Assembly (NCBI RefSeq): GCF_032118995.1
Contig: NC_092651.1
Coordinates: 20,878,349-20,942,348, forward strand
Origin: Asterias amurensis
Taxonomy: Eukaryota > Echinodermata > Asteroidea > Forcipulatida > Asteriidae
DNA: 64,000 nucleotides
Direction: 5' to 3'
The notes under the pieces were generated by a model. It did not search any database and was not told the DNA's origin. It was given only the letters and a program-made list of their open reading frames with translations. Every line of letters starts with the position of its first letter. Position 1 is the stretch's first letter. Below, piece by piece: positions 1 through 10,862 of this stretch. Both the position numbers and the translations under genes were made by a program.

Positions 1-161
1 TTGGACGAGGTAAAAAGAAAACCACGCAATTTCGAGGCATATTTGTGTAGATAATTGTATTCTACTTTTACATCATCTTTCTAACCATGTGCATTTTATA
101 AAAAACGGTCACAAAACGCTTTTCAAAGACCAACTCGACCGATCCAAGGCAACGTGTTCCT
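1..161. mobile_element. Right half of TTAA-flanked palindromic element (family P1), cut by window edge
   Basis: This is the right arm of the roughly 380-bp palindrome seen whole at 166-547. It runs into the shared end motif CGTGTTCCT at 161 and is followed by TTAA at 162-165. The left arm lies outside the window. No coding capacity is visible, so it is a non-autonomous element. Confidence 0.85.
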
Positions 162-165
162 TTAA

Positions 166-547
166 AGGAACACGTTGCCTTGGATCGGACGAGTTGGTCA
201 AAACAAAAGCGTTTGTAACCGTTTTTTATAAAATGCATATGGTTGGAAAGATGTTTTAAAAGTAGAATACAATGATCCACACAAGTTTGCCTCGAAATTG
301 CGTGGTTTTCCTTATACTGTGCGAACTAACATGGTCGGCCATTTATGGGAGTCAAAATTTTGACCCCCATAAATGGCCGACGTGTTAGTCGACAAGGTAA
401 AAGGAAAACCACGCAATTTCGAGGCATGTTTGTGTGGATCATTGTATTCTACTTTTACAACATCTTTCTACCCATATGCATTTTATAAAAAACGGTTACA
501 AACGCTTTTCAAAGACCAACTCGACCGATCCAAGGCAACGTGTTCCT
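166..547. mobile_element. Complete 382-bp palindromic element, family P1 (piggyBac-like TTAA target)
   Basis: The two arms are near-perfect inverted copies around a centre at about 356. The element begins AGGAACACG and ends CGTGTTCCT, with TTAA at 162-165 and 548-551. Other copies lie at 21890-22271 and 38837-39211, with single arms at 48860-49046 and 61398-61595. It encodes nothing convincing and folds into one long hairpin. TTAA targeting is characteristic of the piggyBac superfamily, so I infer a piggyBac-mobilised MITE. Confidence 0.88.
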
Positions 548-1164
548 TTAATAGGTTGCAAATAAAACTGATATTCTTCTATTGTAGGCCTATTTCAACA
601 AGATGTTATTTCCAGAGGATGGGTGCATCAAATTTTTTTCAAACGGCCGGACCCGGTACCTTTGTGTTTCCCCTCTGTTGGATCACCTTTTCGATCGCTT
701 GCGTCATCCACATCACTGTTTGTAAACAAGATGCACATGCCATGCTTAAATTTGGACAGGCGGAACGCGCTTTGCCCATCCATAAAAGCTGTCGATCCCG
801 CGTGTTACGCATTATTTGGCCCGCATATTATGGGCAATGTTTTTCAACCACTGCTTTTAAAAATAACAACACGTTAGAGAAGAAGAGCTGCAAAAATTGC
901 TTATAAACGCTGATGTTCAGGTCAAATTAATTTTTAGGACCAGAATTCCATATAAAACGCCCCCTCCAAGGATTATTTTAAAAAGGGAAAGAAAGACCGA
1001 ATTCCACAACGAGGCTAAATACATTAAGCAAATGCGCAGTTCAGGCACAACCATCCGTGGTTTAGCTTTATACGTCTTGGTCTTGATGCATTTATGAAAT
1101 AATAACCAATTGAATGTAGGCCTAAATCATGGAGGTAGAACTACAAAGCTTCATGTAGTGGTAG
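548..1164. other. Gene-free stretch
   Basis: I see no gene here. A short block at about 955-1015 is repeated in diverged form at about 1775-1870 (both contain AAAAAGGGA-GAAAG-type sequence), on either side of the nested palindrome at 1165-1763. Confidence 0.5.
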
Positions 1165-1763
1165 TGTCACAACTAGCCCTGGCGGCCTTACACTTTCGTA
1201 TTGTATACTATATACAGTGACGTCCTATCAGGGTCAATTTCTGGGGCAGAAATTTGTTAAAGCTTCACAACATTATCTTACATGCAAGAAGCTACTTATT
1301 CACCGGATTCACATTCCATGGCAGCATATATTTTTCTGCGGTGGGTTTTGGTCGTCATATAATCTTCACAAATCCGTCATTTTCACAGTCTGCCGTGTGT
1401 ACGCAAGACGCAAGACGCACGACGCGCAAATCTTGCGTTGTGGTGCGTGTTAACGCTGTGCAGACAAGATAATATGGCGACCAAGAAATCTTGCGTCTTG
1501 CGTCTTGCGTCTTGCACGCGAATGTATACGTGTACGCGCACGGCAGCAGACAACGATCCAAAACGGGAATTTTTTAACGTTGGGAGCTGCATTATTTCAC
1601 GAAAAGTACGGATTGGTGAAGAATATATGACGACCAAAACCCACCGCAGAAAAATGTATGCCGCCACGGAATGTGAATCTGTTGAAATTAGTGACCTGTT
1701 GCAGGTAAGATTTGAGTTATGAAGCTTTAAAAATTTTCCGCCCCAGATAGGGCTATGTCACAA
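1165..1763. mobile_element. Outer palindromic element with a second palindrome inside
   Basis: The left arm (about 1165-1385) and right arm (about 1590-1763) are inverted copies. TGTCACAACTAGCCC at the left matches GGGCTATGTCACAAC at the right, and an inner block with GGGTTTTGGTCGTCATAT is mirrored. Between the arms lies a different palindrome (1391-1545). No transposase is present. Confidence 0.7.
1391..1545. mobile_element. Inner palindromic element nested in 1165-1763
   Basis: It begins TGCCGTGTGTACGCAAGACG and ends with the inverse (ACGCGCACGGCA), with repeated GCAAGAC / GTCTTGC hexamer-like units in the arms. It interrupts the centre of the outer element, so it is probably the younger insertion. 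Confidence 0.65.
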
Positions 1764-1993
1764 CCATCTCTCTCGGAGGATTATTTCAAAAAGGGAGAGA
1801 AAGCCCGAACTCCATTAAATAATAACGCCCCTCCCCTTTATGTCAAAAAGGGAAAGAAAGCCCACCGAGTTGTTCTTGTGGTGCATAGGCCTACCAACTT
1901 TCCAGGAAGGCACTAAAAACTAACCTCTACAGCGGTTCGGAACTTTTCATGTGCTCTCGGAACATTCCGGCACGGCTCGCGACGATCCCCCAC

Positions 1994-2611
1994 GCAGCAG
2001 GTTTGGGGAGTTGTTACATAAGAGTGGACTAACCACTGGGACCTGGTTGTTTATATTTTCATGTTTTAAAAAGATGCAAGCACTGCTTCAGACCTCTTTA
2101 TTCAAGTACATTTGTAGCAGCAGGTTTGGGGAGTTGTTACATAAGAGTGGACTAACCACTAGGACCTGGTTGTTAATATGTTCATGTCTAAAAGATCAGG
2201 GGTGGATTTCACAAAGGTAGTCCTAACTTAGGACTAGTCCTAGGCAATGCTAAGAGATAGGACTTGGTCCAGAGTTTGGACCAGTAACTCATCCTAACTT
2301 AGGACTGGTCCCATCTCTTAGCATTGCCTAGGACTAGTCCTAAGTTAGGACTATCTTTGTGAAATCCACCCCAGTACTGCTTCAGACCTCTATATTAAAG
2401 TACATTTGTAGCAGCAGGCTTGGGGAGTTGTTACATAAGAGTAGACTAACCACTGGGACCTGGTTGTTTATATTTTCATGTTTAAAAGATGCAAGCACTG
2501 CTTCAGACCTCTTTATTCAAGTACATTTGTAGCAGCAGGTTTGGGGAGTTGTTACATAAGAGTGGACTAACCACTAGGACTTGGTTGTTAATATTTTCAT
2601 GTCTAAAAGAT
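1994..2611. repeat. Four tandem copies of a ~121-bp unit, interrupted by a MITE
   Basis: Unit starts containing GCAGCAGG-TTGGGGAG are at 1994, 2117, 2411 and 2531. Spacings are about 122, 294 and 120 bp, and the long one is 122 plus the 172-bp foldback element at 2200-2371. Each unit holds GAGTTGTTACATAAGAGT and CTGCTTCAGACCTCT. No coding role is seen. Confidence 0.85.
2200..2371. mobile_element. Foldback MITE, family P3 (CAG target duplication)
   Basis: This 172-bp palindrome begins GGGTGGATTTCACAAAG and ends CTTTGTGAAATCCACCC, with inner repeats of CCTAACTTAGGACTAG. CAG lies at both edges (2197-2199 and 2372-2374). Sister copies are at 18981-19090, 43306-43462 and 58564-58709. It is inserted in the second unit of the 121-bp tandem array. 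Confidence 0.82.
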
Positions 2612-4314
2612 GCAAGCATATGAAAAATGACGTCATAAGGTCATTCTCGCTCGGGTATTCTCCGATGGGCCGAACCGCTGTGGAGTTTAGTATTTAGTGC
2701 CTTCCAACTTTTCCAGTGGGTGTGCCGAGTTTCCAAGGTGCCGAGTTTGCAGGTGCCGAGTTCAGTAATAGGTGGTTTAGGAATAGACTAGCAGTAAGTC
2801 GGGAGTTTTGGGGAACTGCCACCAAATGCTGTGTACTCTTTAGATATTTATTATTGAGAATTTGTTTTATTATAAAATATTTTTGCAAGCAACTCATGGT
2901 TAGCAGTCCATAACCAATTTATGATAGCAAATTATAAGATGTTAGAAAACTACTTGCACACTGTTTTAGATGGCGCAATTAACGCTGCCTGATTGTACAA
3001 CGGACTTGAATAAGTTTAATCCAACTACACGAATCACGTGCATCATATCGTCTGATATCCGTCTTATCGTCCATACACACACCGTGATTTGAAGTCTAGT
3101 TTTTGTCTCTACACCACCATCATCGTGTGTCAGCATCATCATCAGCGCACACCGCCCACCACCCATCCATCTATTCGTGTGTAAAACCAGAAGAGAGACG
3201 TAGTAGGACATTTTGCAGACATTGACAATCAATGTTGTTCTGTTGTTGTGAGGTTGTGTAATATTTTTGTCATTTTGTTCTCACTGCGTACCGTGGAACC
3301 AGATGATATTTTTTGATGAGGTAATGTGAAAATGGAGGTATGAGAAATATATTGTGAATGTTTTTGAATTTGAAAGTCCTTTTTCAAAATTGCAATAATG
3401 TATTATGTACATTTGTACTGTAGCTATATAATTGTTGTTTATAAAAAAAAAAGTAATGACTCATTCATTCACTGCTGCTGCTGACATTGCTGAGTCAGGA
3501 TCAGGTGTTTGTTTAGTATTTAGAATATAACTGTAAGATGTTAAGCTTGTTTAAGTGGTACGTAGCTGCAGGGGTACGTAGCTGCACGTATCCCTGATAT
3601 GTAAGAAACAATGACTGATGAGTTTTTACTTGTACATTGTACAGTCATACGTTTACTACATCCTAACTGAAACAATAGCGGAACGAACCTCATAGTTCTA
3701 GGAGTATACATGTACATGCCAAGTACCGGCGAAGTAGAAGTAGAAGATACGCACCCCTGCACCGTTCATTGACAAGAAGTCCCTCGGCATTATATATCCA
3801 GACTTGTGGATCCTACCGAGTTCCGAAGTGAAAGTAGAAACTTTGTGCACTGTTGGAGGGCATTTTGACCATAAACTGTCAGTGTCACTTCAGTGTAATT
3901 TTTGCAGGTGACGAGTTTAGTAGGTGTGCTGAAAAGTGTCCAGAGTGAGTGTTGCTGTATCGCCACACATACATTGCACTTTCAGTGGTTTTCTTCTTCC
4001 CATACAAATATGGAACTAAATAACTAATATTTAGTTCCATATTTTTATGGGAAGAAGAGGAAGTACATAATTTATACTGGTTCAATTGCATGATCAAAAT
4101 CGAACTGGTTGTCGGTGTCATTGTCACTTGTCAGTGTCACACAGGCACACAGTTGTTGGTGTTAGTGTCACTGTCAGTTTCATTTTGATGGTTGCTTGAT
4201 GTATCTGCTCTTTACCCAGCCTGCTGATGACATCAAGATTCTTAGCTAAAACTGCAGAACCCATACTGTTAAAGGCATTATGCTAATTGTCTACCTTTCT
4301 TTTATGTTTTATAG
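2612..4314. other. Gene-free region upstream of the Rab9-like gene
   Basis: No supported coding exon. It holds simple A/T runs, an imperfect inverted pair around 4000-4050 (a TATGGAACTAAATA motif mirrored within about 20 bp), and a GTGTCACTGTCAGT-rich patch at about 4110-4180. A promoter or 5' exon of the Rab9-like gene could lie here, but no clear signal was found. Confidence 0.4.
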
Positions 4315-4517
4315 GTTTGACTCTCGACTGACACAGATTGGCATAGACTCTTCAAAATTTTGGTTAATTGGACAAGAACATATGGACACATCAACTGCTA
4401 CAGTTCCGGTGGATGTAAGGACAACATTTCTACATACATCTTTATGAAAGGTCTACTATCGCCTATCACAGTAAAAGGCCACATAGGTTAAAGGCGGCAC
4501 TTTCTGACGCATCAAAA
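4315..4517 (+). promoter_or_regulatory. Probable 5' UTR exon of the Rab9-like gene
   Basis: A pyrimidine-rich tract ending ATAG at 4311-4314 looks like a 3' splice site, so the mature leader may begin at 4315 and run into the start codon. If so, it carries a 21-codon upstream reading frame starting at 4381, which could dampen translation. Alternatively GTAAGG near 4414 is used as a donor and removes part of it. This is inference without transcript data. Confidence 0.35.
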
Positions 4518-5141
4518 ATGGCCAACAGATCAGTTCTACTCAAAGTAGTTATCCTCGGTGATGGAGGAGTCGGGAAAAGCTCCCTCATGAACCGATTCAT
4601 CAGCAATAGTTTTGACAGTCATTCGTTCCATACGATCGGCGTGGAATTCTTAAATAAAGACATCACCATTGGATCGGAGAACTACACAATCCAAATATGG
4701 GACACAGCGGGTCAGGAACGCTTCAAGAGTCTCAGGACGCCGTTCTACAGAGGATCGGACTGTTGCATGTTGACCTTTGCCCTGGACGACTTGCAGAGCT
4801 TCCGCAACTTGAACATGTGGAAGAGGGAGTTTCTGTACTACGCCGACGTCACCGACGCGGACAACTTTCCATTTGTTGTGCTCGGGAACAAGGTTGACGT
4901 TGATGAGGACGAGAGGCAGGTCACGCAAGAGGCCGCCATGGAGTGGTGTGCGTCCAATGGGAATATACCGTACTACGAGACGAGTGCAAAGACTGCCGTG
5001 CGTGTCGACGAGGCATTTAAAGCTGCCGTACAGAGAGTTGTCGAACTGGATCGGAAACAAGACTTAAAAACGTCGCCAACCACAGACTCTATTGTCCTCA
5101 AAACGAAGCCTAGCAACAAGCCACATAGTTCCTGTTGTTGA
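4518..5141 (+). CDS. RAB9: Rab9-like small GTPase, complete, single coding exon
   Basis: A 207-residue Ras-superfamily GTPase of the Rab9 group, which in animals directs late endosome to trans-Golgi transport (mannose-6-phosphate receptor recycling). Visible motifs: P-loop GDGGVGKS (14-21), switch I with Thr39 in HTIGVEF, Trp61 before DTAGQE (62-67), base-binding NKVD (124-127), and ETSAK (154-158). The end is SSCC, a double-cysteine geranylgeranylation signal. The stretch WKREFLYYADV...FPFVVLGNK is diagnostic of Rab9 rather than Rab7. The length matches vertebrate RAB9A (about 201 aa). The coding region is uninterrupted, as I recall for vertebrate RAB9A, and is richer in G+C than the flanks. 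The ATG at 4518 aligns with the family N-terminus. It appears intact. A or B paralogue status cannot be decided. Confidence 0.96.
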   Translation: MANRSVLLKVVILGDGGVGKSSLMNRFISNSFDSHSFHTIGVEFLNKDITIGSENYTIQIWDTAGQERFKSLRTPFYRGSDCCMLTFALDDLQSFRNLNMWKREFLYYADVTDADNFPFVVLGNKVDVDEDERQVTQEAAMEWCASNGNIPYYETSAKTAVRVDEAFKAAVQRVVELDRKQDLKTSPTTDSIVLKTKPSNKPHSSCC

Positions 5142-6583
5142 CCAGTAAGGTATTGTTAAAGTAATAACCTCATGGAAAATATACCTTTTGTTTTTTGCGA
5201 TTTGCATGGAATACAGTTGACTGAGCCCACCGGTGAAAATTCAGAAGTTGCCTTTGTATACATCATTATTGCTCTCGCATCAGAGATTGGTTTTTATTTT
5301 TTAGAACTGCTCTTATAAAGTAAACAAATGCAAAGTGTCCGTGTGTCATCAAGCAAGGCAGTGTTTGAAGTAAGTGGTAGGTGAAGAACAGGTGGTTTAT
5401 AACATGACACCTGTTCTCCCCCTCCCTAAAAAGGAAGGAAAAAAAGAAACAAAATACTATGGACTCATCACTTGACATCACCGCCCATTGATATATCTTG
5501 GTTGTGCCATTTTGAAAGTCAGACTCCTTGTGTGTGACTGTGCAGTGTGCATTTTAATTTGGACACCCTGTTACAGTATTGGTTATTTACATCGGTTATC
5601 TGTCAACAATTTGGATACCCAGTTTTAAAATTTCTAGCAAATTTTGACACCCTTTTAATTCTAATACCAAATCCTGGCTAAAACTTTGATTGTTGTCACT
5701 AAAATGTGTGCGAAATTTCCACAGGTTGTTTGGATGGTGTGAACACTTGAAGATGGAAACTAATGCTGTGCACTCTTCCAAAAACTAGTTTTGATTGCAG
5801 CTTATTCCCTTTTGGATATGAAGCAACAAGTTATAGAACATTCAGAGTTAACCTACGACACCTTCGGAATGTCTGGACTTAACTTTCCTTTTTTGAAGTG
5901 GGAGCAATCATGATGTTGCCTTCGTTTACCTGAAGGATTTGTACTGTTAGTAGATTGGTGTCATTTAAACAGTGTTACTGTGTAATTGTTGGTTCATATA
6001 TCAAATAAGCGCTAAAACTAAAAGAAATTTGTATAATAGTACAGTCTTGAACTCGTCACTGAATACACCTCTGGTAGTCACAAGTAAATTTCCCTAAATG
6101 AACATGTTGTAAAATAACTACAGTTAGATCAATTTTTCCTTGGTCAATGAACTTTATTTCTCAATGTACACATCCCCCGAATAATTCCAAATGTAAACAG
6201 TTTTATGACCAATAGTCCCTCTTTTTTTAAAGTTATTACACAGGAAACAAAACTTCTTTTTGGGTAGGTTGTATGAAGGAAATACCTGTTATATAAAATT
6301 GTGAAGTTCCTGTGGTGTATTGTGAATGCGATGCAAGTCATACTCTTGAATCCATTTTCCAGAATACACCGATTTGTAAGGCTTCGCCCACAGCGCACGT
6401 GTGAGCAAGAACACATGAGCCCTTCCAATGCCATTCTGCACAACTCTGCCGCGCGCGCTAAGCATACACGCACGCATGTCGGACTTATAGTGTCAGACTT
6501 TTGGTTGTGCAATGGGTTGTAATTGGTCAATATGCAATGGGGCGGAGCTTAATGGATCGGTCTATTGTTGAGCATAAGACCGT
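5142..6583. other. Downstream region of Rab9-like gene; no further gene
   Basis: AT-rich sequence with no supported coding exon. It probably includes the Rab9-like 3' UTR, but I could not fix a polyadenylation site. A short CG-rich patch at 6440-6470 (GCCGCGCGCGC) has no clear role. Confidence 0.4.
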
Positions 6584-6743
6584 TGTGGCGGTTTCAGTCT
6601 TCCGCCGTGTTCAGTTTTCCGGGACTCAGTACGGCACTAACCATTGACTACTTTCGCTTGCTGAGCGCAGGCGTCGCATGACGTAATGTTACCGTATTTG
6701 GTCATTCGGAAAACTGAACACGGCGGAAAGTTCAAACCGCCAC
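6584..6743. mobile_element. 160-bp palindromic MITE
   Basis: Terminal inverted repeats begin GTGGCGGTTT and continue through CCGCCGTGTTCAGTTTTCCG, matched in inverse at 6707-6743. Imperfect ACCG repeats at both edges could be a target duplication. No other copy was recognised in the window. Confidence 0.75.
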
Positions 6744-8294
6744 ACCGATCAGGTATGTTTGTAAACTATGCTTGGTTGGCAGACTTTTTAAATTTTTTTG
6801 GGTCAAAGATGTTTTTTAACTTTGTAGAGTGTTACTTGGTTTCATGTACCTGTTGCGAGTAATAGTACATAGAAGTACACAGACAATGTACCCACTTCCT
6901 GTTGGTTAATAACACAACCCTCACCTCAATATTTGTTTTCATTGTTTGCTTTGTAAATTCACTATTCACTTTGTGTAACTGAATGCCAAACTGGTACAAT
7001 GTGTGCAAAGACCTTCCACTACATCACAAATCGCCAACATGCATATAAATTTATGTATTGTGTACACAATGCACAAAGAATTTGGGATACAGACATAAAC
7101 TTTTGAATAAATTGGTTCTCACATTGTGATTTTAGGGTCCAAGTGAGTGCTGTGCTGACTACCGTACTGGTGGTAGTAGTATTAAAAATAGAAATAGCAT
7201 CGGGAACAATTATGGGAAAGACAAATGGAGGACACAGCAAGCTGCTCCAAAATCCTTGAAAGAGACCTAAACTGTAAACTTTTTTAGAGTAGACGGCCAA
7301 AAGGATCATTGCATTGGAAAGACATTCGAAACAAAAATGGAGGTCACAGAAAAGTTCTCAAAAATCCTTGAAGCAGACCTAGCATACAGGATCAATGAAT
7401 ACATGTAAATTGAATGAACAGTCACTTCAGTATTATTTTGTTAAAGGCTGGTTTTACTTGGTATGAGTACATCATAACATGACAGTAACTACATGATGCT
7501 CAAGTCAAACTTGTGAACGTTATTTTCGATGATATTTGAGATGTTATTTTTTTGTATTATATAAAGAAGTGTGCGGTGCTGGCATGGAGGGTCACATACA
7601 TGTATGGTATGATATTTACATCATGTTGTTCAGAACAGATTGAGTGTAGTAACCATTCGAAAAAATTGTACAAATATTTGGTGGAAAATGTGTGTAAAGA
7701 GAATATACTATTGCAGCTGTTTTAAGGAAGGTACAACATTGGTCTTGGGTTCATATTCCAATTGGCCACTTTCCCCAATTGGCTTTGATGAAACTTGCAT
7801 GCGTGAAATGTTACATTGACTGAGAGTCGTGAGCAGTGTGTACACTCGTTCATTGTTTGTCATCAAAGATGGCGGTCATTGGTGCCATCTATACACACTT
7901 TAATCATAAGAAAAATCCTTTCAGTCTTTTTACTTTCAGTTGTTAAGCTGTCTTTGGTTTCGTTGCCTAGCGGCCCAGGGTTGGCTTGCAGGAAATCCAA
8001 CACTTAACCACCATCGTGTGTTTTCTAGACACGCTGCTAAAACCAGCAAAATGAAACAGAGTTCTAACCACATCAGGACTGTATGCTTTGCTTTTGAAAA
8101 GGAAAGGGCACCAAGGCAGTTTCTCCTTGGTAAAGGGCACCCTATGAGGAAATTGTAAATTTTGACAGTAGCATTTCAAGGGCACAAAGGCAATGACCAG
8201 GGGACATGGAGGCAATGAATCGTGAAGTATCAGACCTCTCATGTGTTTTCTAGGCACGCTAAACAAAACAGCAAAATGAAGCAAAGTTCTAACC
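6744..8294. other. Gene-free region with a dispersed GGGCACCAAGGCA repeat
   Basis: No supported gene. At 8090-8220 there is a dispersed repeat with AAAGGGCACC and ACAAAGGCAATGACC. Relatives lie at about 34790-34930 (same strand) and 20915-21045 (opposite strand). A block at about 8015-8055 (TGTGTTTTCTAGACACGCT) is duplicated at 8240-8290, on either side of that repeat. Confidence 0.55.
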
Positions 8295-8652
8295 TAAGTG
8301 TGGGCGATATCAAGATATTATCGAATATCGCGATATTAATTTGGAAACGATTTCGATATCGGATCGATTTGGTTTTAATCGAAATATCGATATATCGCGA
8401 TATCGATTAAATATCGCAATATCACGATGTATTTCCTAGCTGAGACATCTTGCACCCCATAGGTTTGGAGTAAAACCAGAAGAATATGTCATTAGAACAC
8501 CTCTCTAATGCTATGACTGTCTCTTCTACAACTTTCACTTGGAGTTTGAAGACTGATGATGTCAAATTTAATTAATCGCAATTATATCGAATATCGCGAT
8601 ATATTGTCGGCGATATATCGTGAATAAAATAAATCGATATCGCCTAAGCTTA
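8295..8652. mobile_element. hAT-like MITE rich in GATATCG, with 8-bp target duplication
   Basis: The 358-bp element is bounded by TTCTAACC at 8287-8294 and again at 8653-8660. Ends are TAAGTGTGGGCGATATC and the inverse of TAAGCTTAGGCGATATC (14 of 17 matching). Subterminal regions are packed with ATATCGATAT-type palindromes. An 8-bp target duplication is the hallmark of the hAT superfamily. It has no transposase. Confidence 0.85.
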
Positions 8653-10482
8653 TTCTAACCAAAGAAACATAGATCCTGGTAACTTGTCGAGGCACTGCCT
8701 TCCATTTGGTACCAATCATTTCAATCAAACAATAGAACCGCTCAAGGGCATACATAGTCTTGAAATCAAGTCAGTAATTGTAAAACGCGGTGTGGTCACG
8801 GGGACGGTACACTCATCCTCGATCCCAGTATGTGTGCGAGTCAGCTGCATCGCGCTACCTACGACCGTTGCATGAATGTTTAATCGCACTGTGACTGTTG
8901 CATGACGGCAGAATGTGTGCTTGTAACAAATAGGCAGTGCCTAACGACTTGTCATCAAGTCTAGTGCGTACACTGTACTCGCAACTCTTCGCCAGTGATA
9001 GGTCTTTCTTTGACCTCATTGAGGGCGCTGTTCGGGCTTGTGTAGCCATGTGCAAGTTCAATCAGGGTGCAATCGTCGACTAGTGGTTAGTTCGTGACGT
9101 ACGAAGCGCATGCGCGCTGAATTCAAAGTCCAAACGACTCTAGTCATTTTCTAGTGACTGTATGTGAAAAAGATGACCGTGAACCATAGCTCTATGCTGT
9201 GAACACATACAAAGTCCATAAAAGCTATTTTAAGAATAACTGGTCCTTTTTGCCTGCAGCACAATGTGATATGACAAATTGCTATTGGTAACCAACGATG
9301 CGACCAACCTTGACCAATCTCGTGTGGATGGTCGCGAATAGTCAACTAATCTGGTCCAACTATCGTTGACTAACGCGAGTTCGATCAGAGTTAGTCGAAC
9401 TATGGTTAACTATGGTTGTTGATCTAACTTGCTCCAAATGCAAGGGGTGTATGTCAACCAAAACTAGGGGATGGATTTGAAGCATTTAGATGGTCTAATT
9501 AGAAAGTTTACTTTAAAAAAGTAATAAGAAGAATTCACCAATGTTGTATCTTCTGTTAAAAGTGTACTATTTAAATATCTAGTATTTCTTGCTGTATAGA
9601 ATGTAAGAGCTTTGGTGGGCCAGACGCCAGGCTTGGAATTTTCTGTCAGAATTTTGAGAAGACATTCTTGAATATTTTGAAAGTGCATCAAGTTCAAGTG
9701 CAGGTCACAGAGGGCAATGACCTCTGTGACAATTGTGAATTTCCAGGCCTGTAGGATACATGTAATTGATCATGTAATGTCAGTGTTTAAAATAAAATGA
9801 AATTGCAATACAGCATGTACCAGTCTTGAGCATCAATTGTGATATGATTTTTTTTTAATTGCAAATCAATAAATGTTAAAAAAAGTTCACACATTCAAGA
9901 GAGAACCACCCTCCACTCCATCAACTTGACCCAAGTCACCAACTCCTATGAAATATCCTTCAAAAGATTTAAAGAGATAAAAAAAACACTCAAAAAGGGT
10001 CACAGCTCTCCAAACTAAAACAACAAAAACCCCCACATGTTTAAAGGTATAGCCCCGCAGAAGAAAGTTAAAACATCGCTCTCCAAAAACAGCCATCTTC
10101 AGAGCTTATACAGCACAGCAAAATTCAGTATTTAACTGTGTATTTTAATTGTACTTAACAATTTAGTTCAGATGAGCTTTTCGCAGAATTAGCAGCATTT
10201 CAGACAGGCCTAATCTGAAAGATTGATATTGGTTTAAAAACAAAAATCACAGTATATTTTTTCCCTACATGTACAAATCCTGTACGTTCCCTTTAAAAAG
10301 GTCTAAATATATTCTGTACAAATAACCAGTCAGTGATGATTTAGTTGGAGTTTAGACAGTCAAGAGTCTACAATTTGTTTGACATTTAAAATTTGGTCTT
10401 TGGAACAGGTATTGTCAAGAATAATTAACGGGAACAAAAAACACCCATGAAGACCACAAGTTGATATTACATTATCGGTTAA
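8653..10482. other. Gene-free stretch
   Basis: No supported coding exon. At about 9255-9425 there are several imperfect repeats of AACTATGGTTGACTA / TTAGTCGAAC type that look like a decayed palindromic element. The rest is AT-rich unique-looking sequence. Confidence 0.4.
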
Positions 10483-10862
10483 AGGAACATTACCAATTTA
10501 TTTTTTAAAAGAGTTGCTGGCAGTGTAAGCACTTTATGTAATCATTTCCACCATATACATAAACTGACAAACCTGAAGAAGTTTTAGATCGATCAGCCAT
10601 CTGGGTCACAAAAAAAATAGTGAAAAACCGATGAAACAATTTGCATGACACGGATTCAAAAAGAAAAATGAATAAAACGCTCACTGAGCGATAAACTCCA
10701 AACAGGAAATTAGTTTTATTTAATTGTCAGCAAATATGACATTTCAGATAAAAATATTTTAAGGGATGTTTTCTACTACCATCATCATTAGACCGTGTAA
10801 GTTTAATGTAAATCTGTGGTCTTAAGACAAAATTTTATTCTTACCAATTCTGTAATGTTCCT
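10483..10862. mobile_element. 380-bp TTAA-flanked element (AAAGGAACATTACC family)
   Basis: Starts AGGAACATTACCAA after TTAA (10479-10482) and ends with the inverse TAATGTTCCT before TTAA (10863-10866). The interior is only weakly palindromic. It shares the phrase GTAAGTTTAATGTAAATCTG with elements at 29822-30178 and 46406-46914, so these are related families with the same TTAA target. Confidence 0.75.

Noticed and set aside
373-906. 177-codon frame through the P1 palindrome
   Set aside because: Its first half lies in a non-coding palindrome arm that recurs in other copies with different frames.
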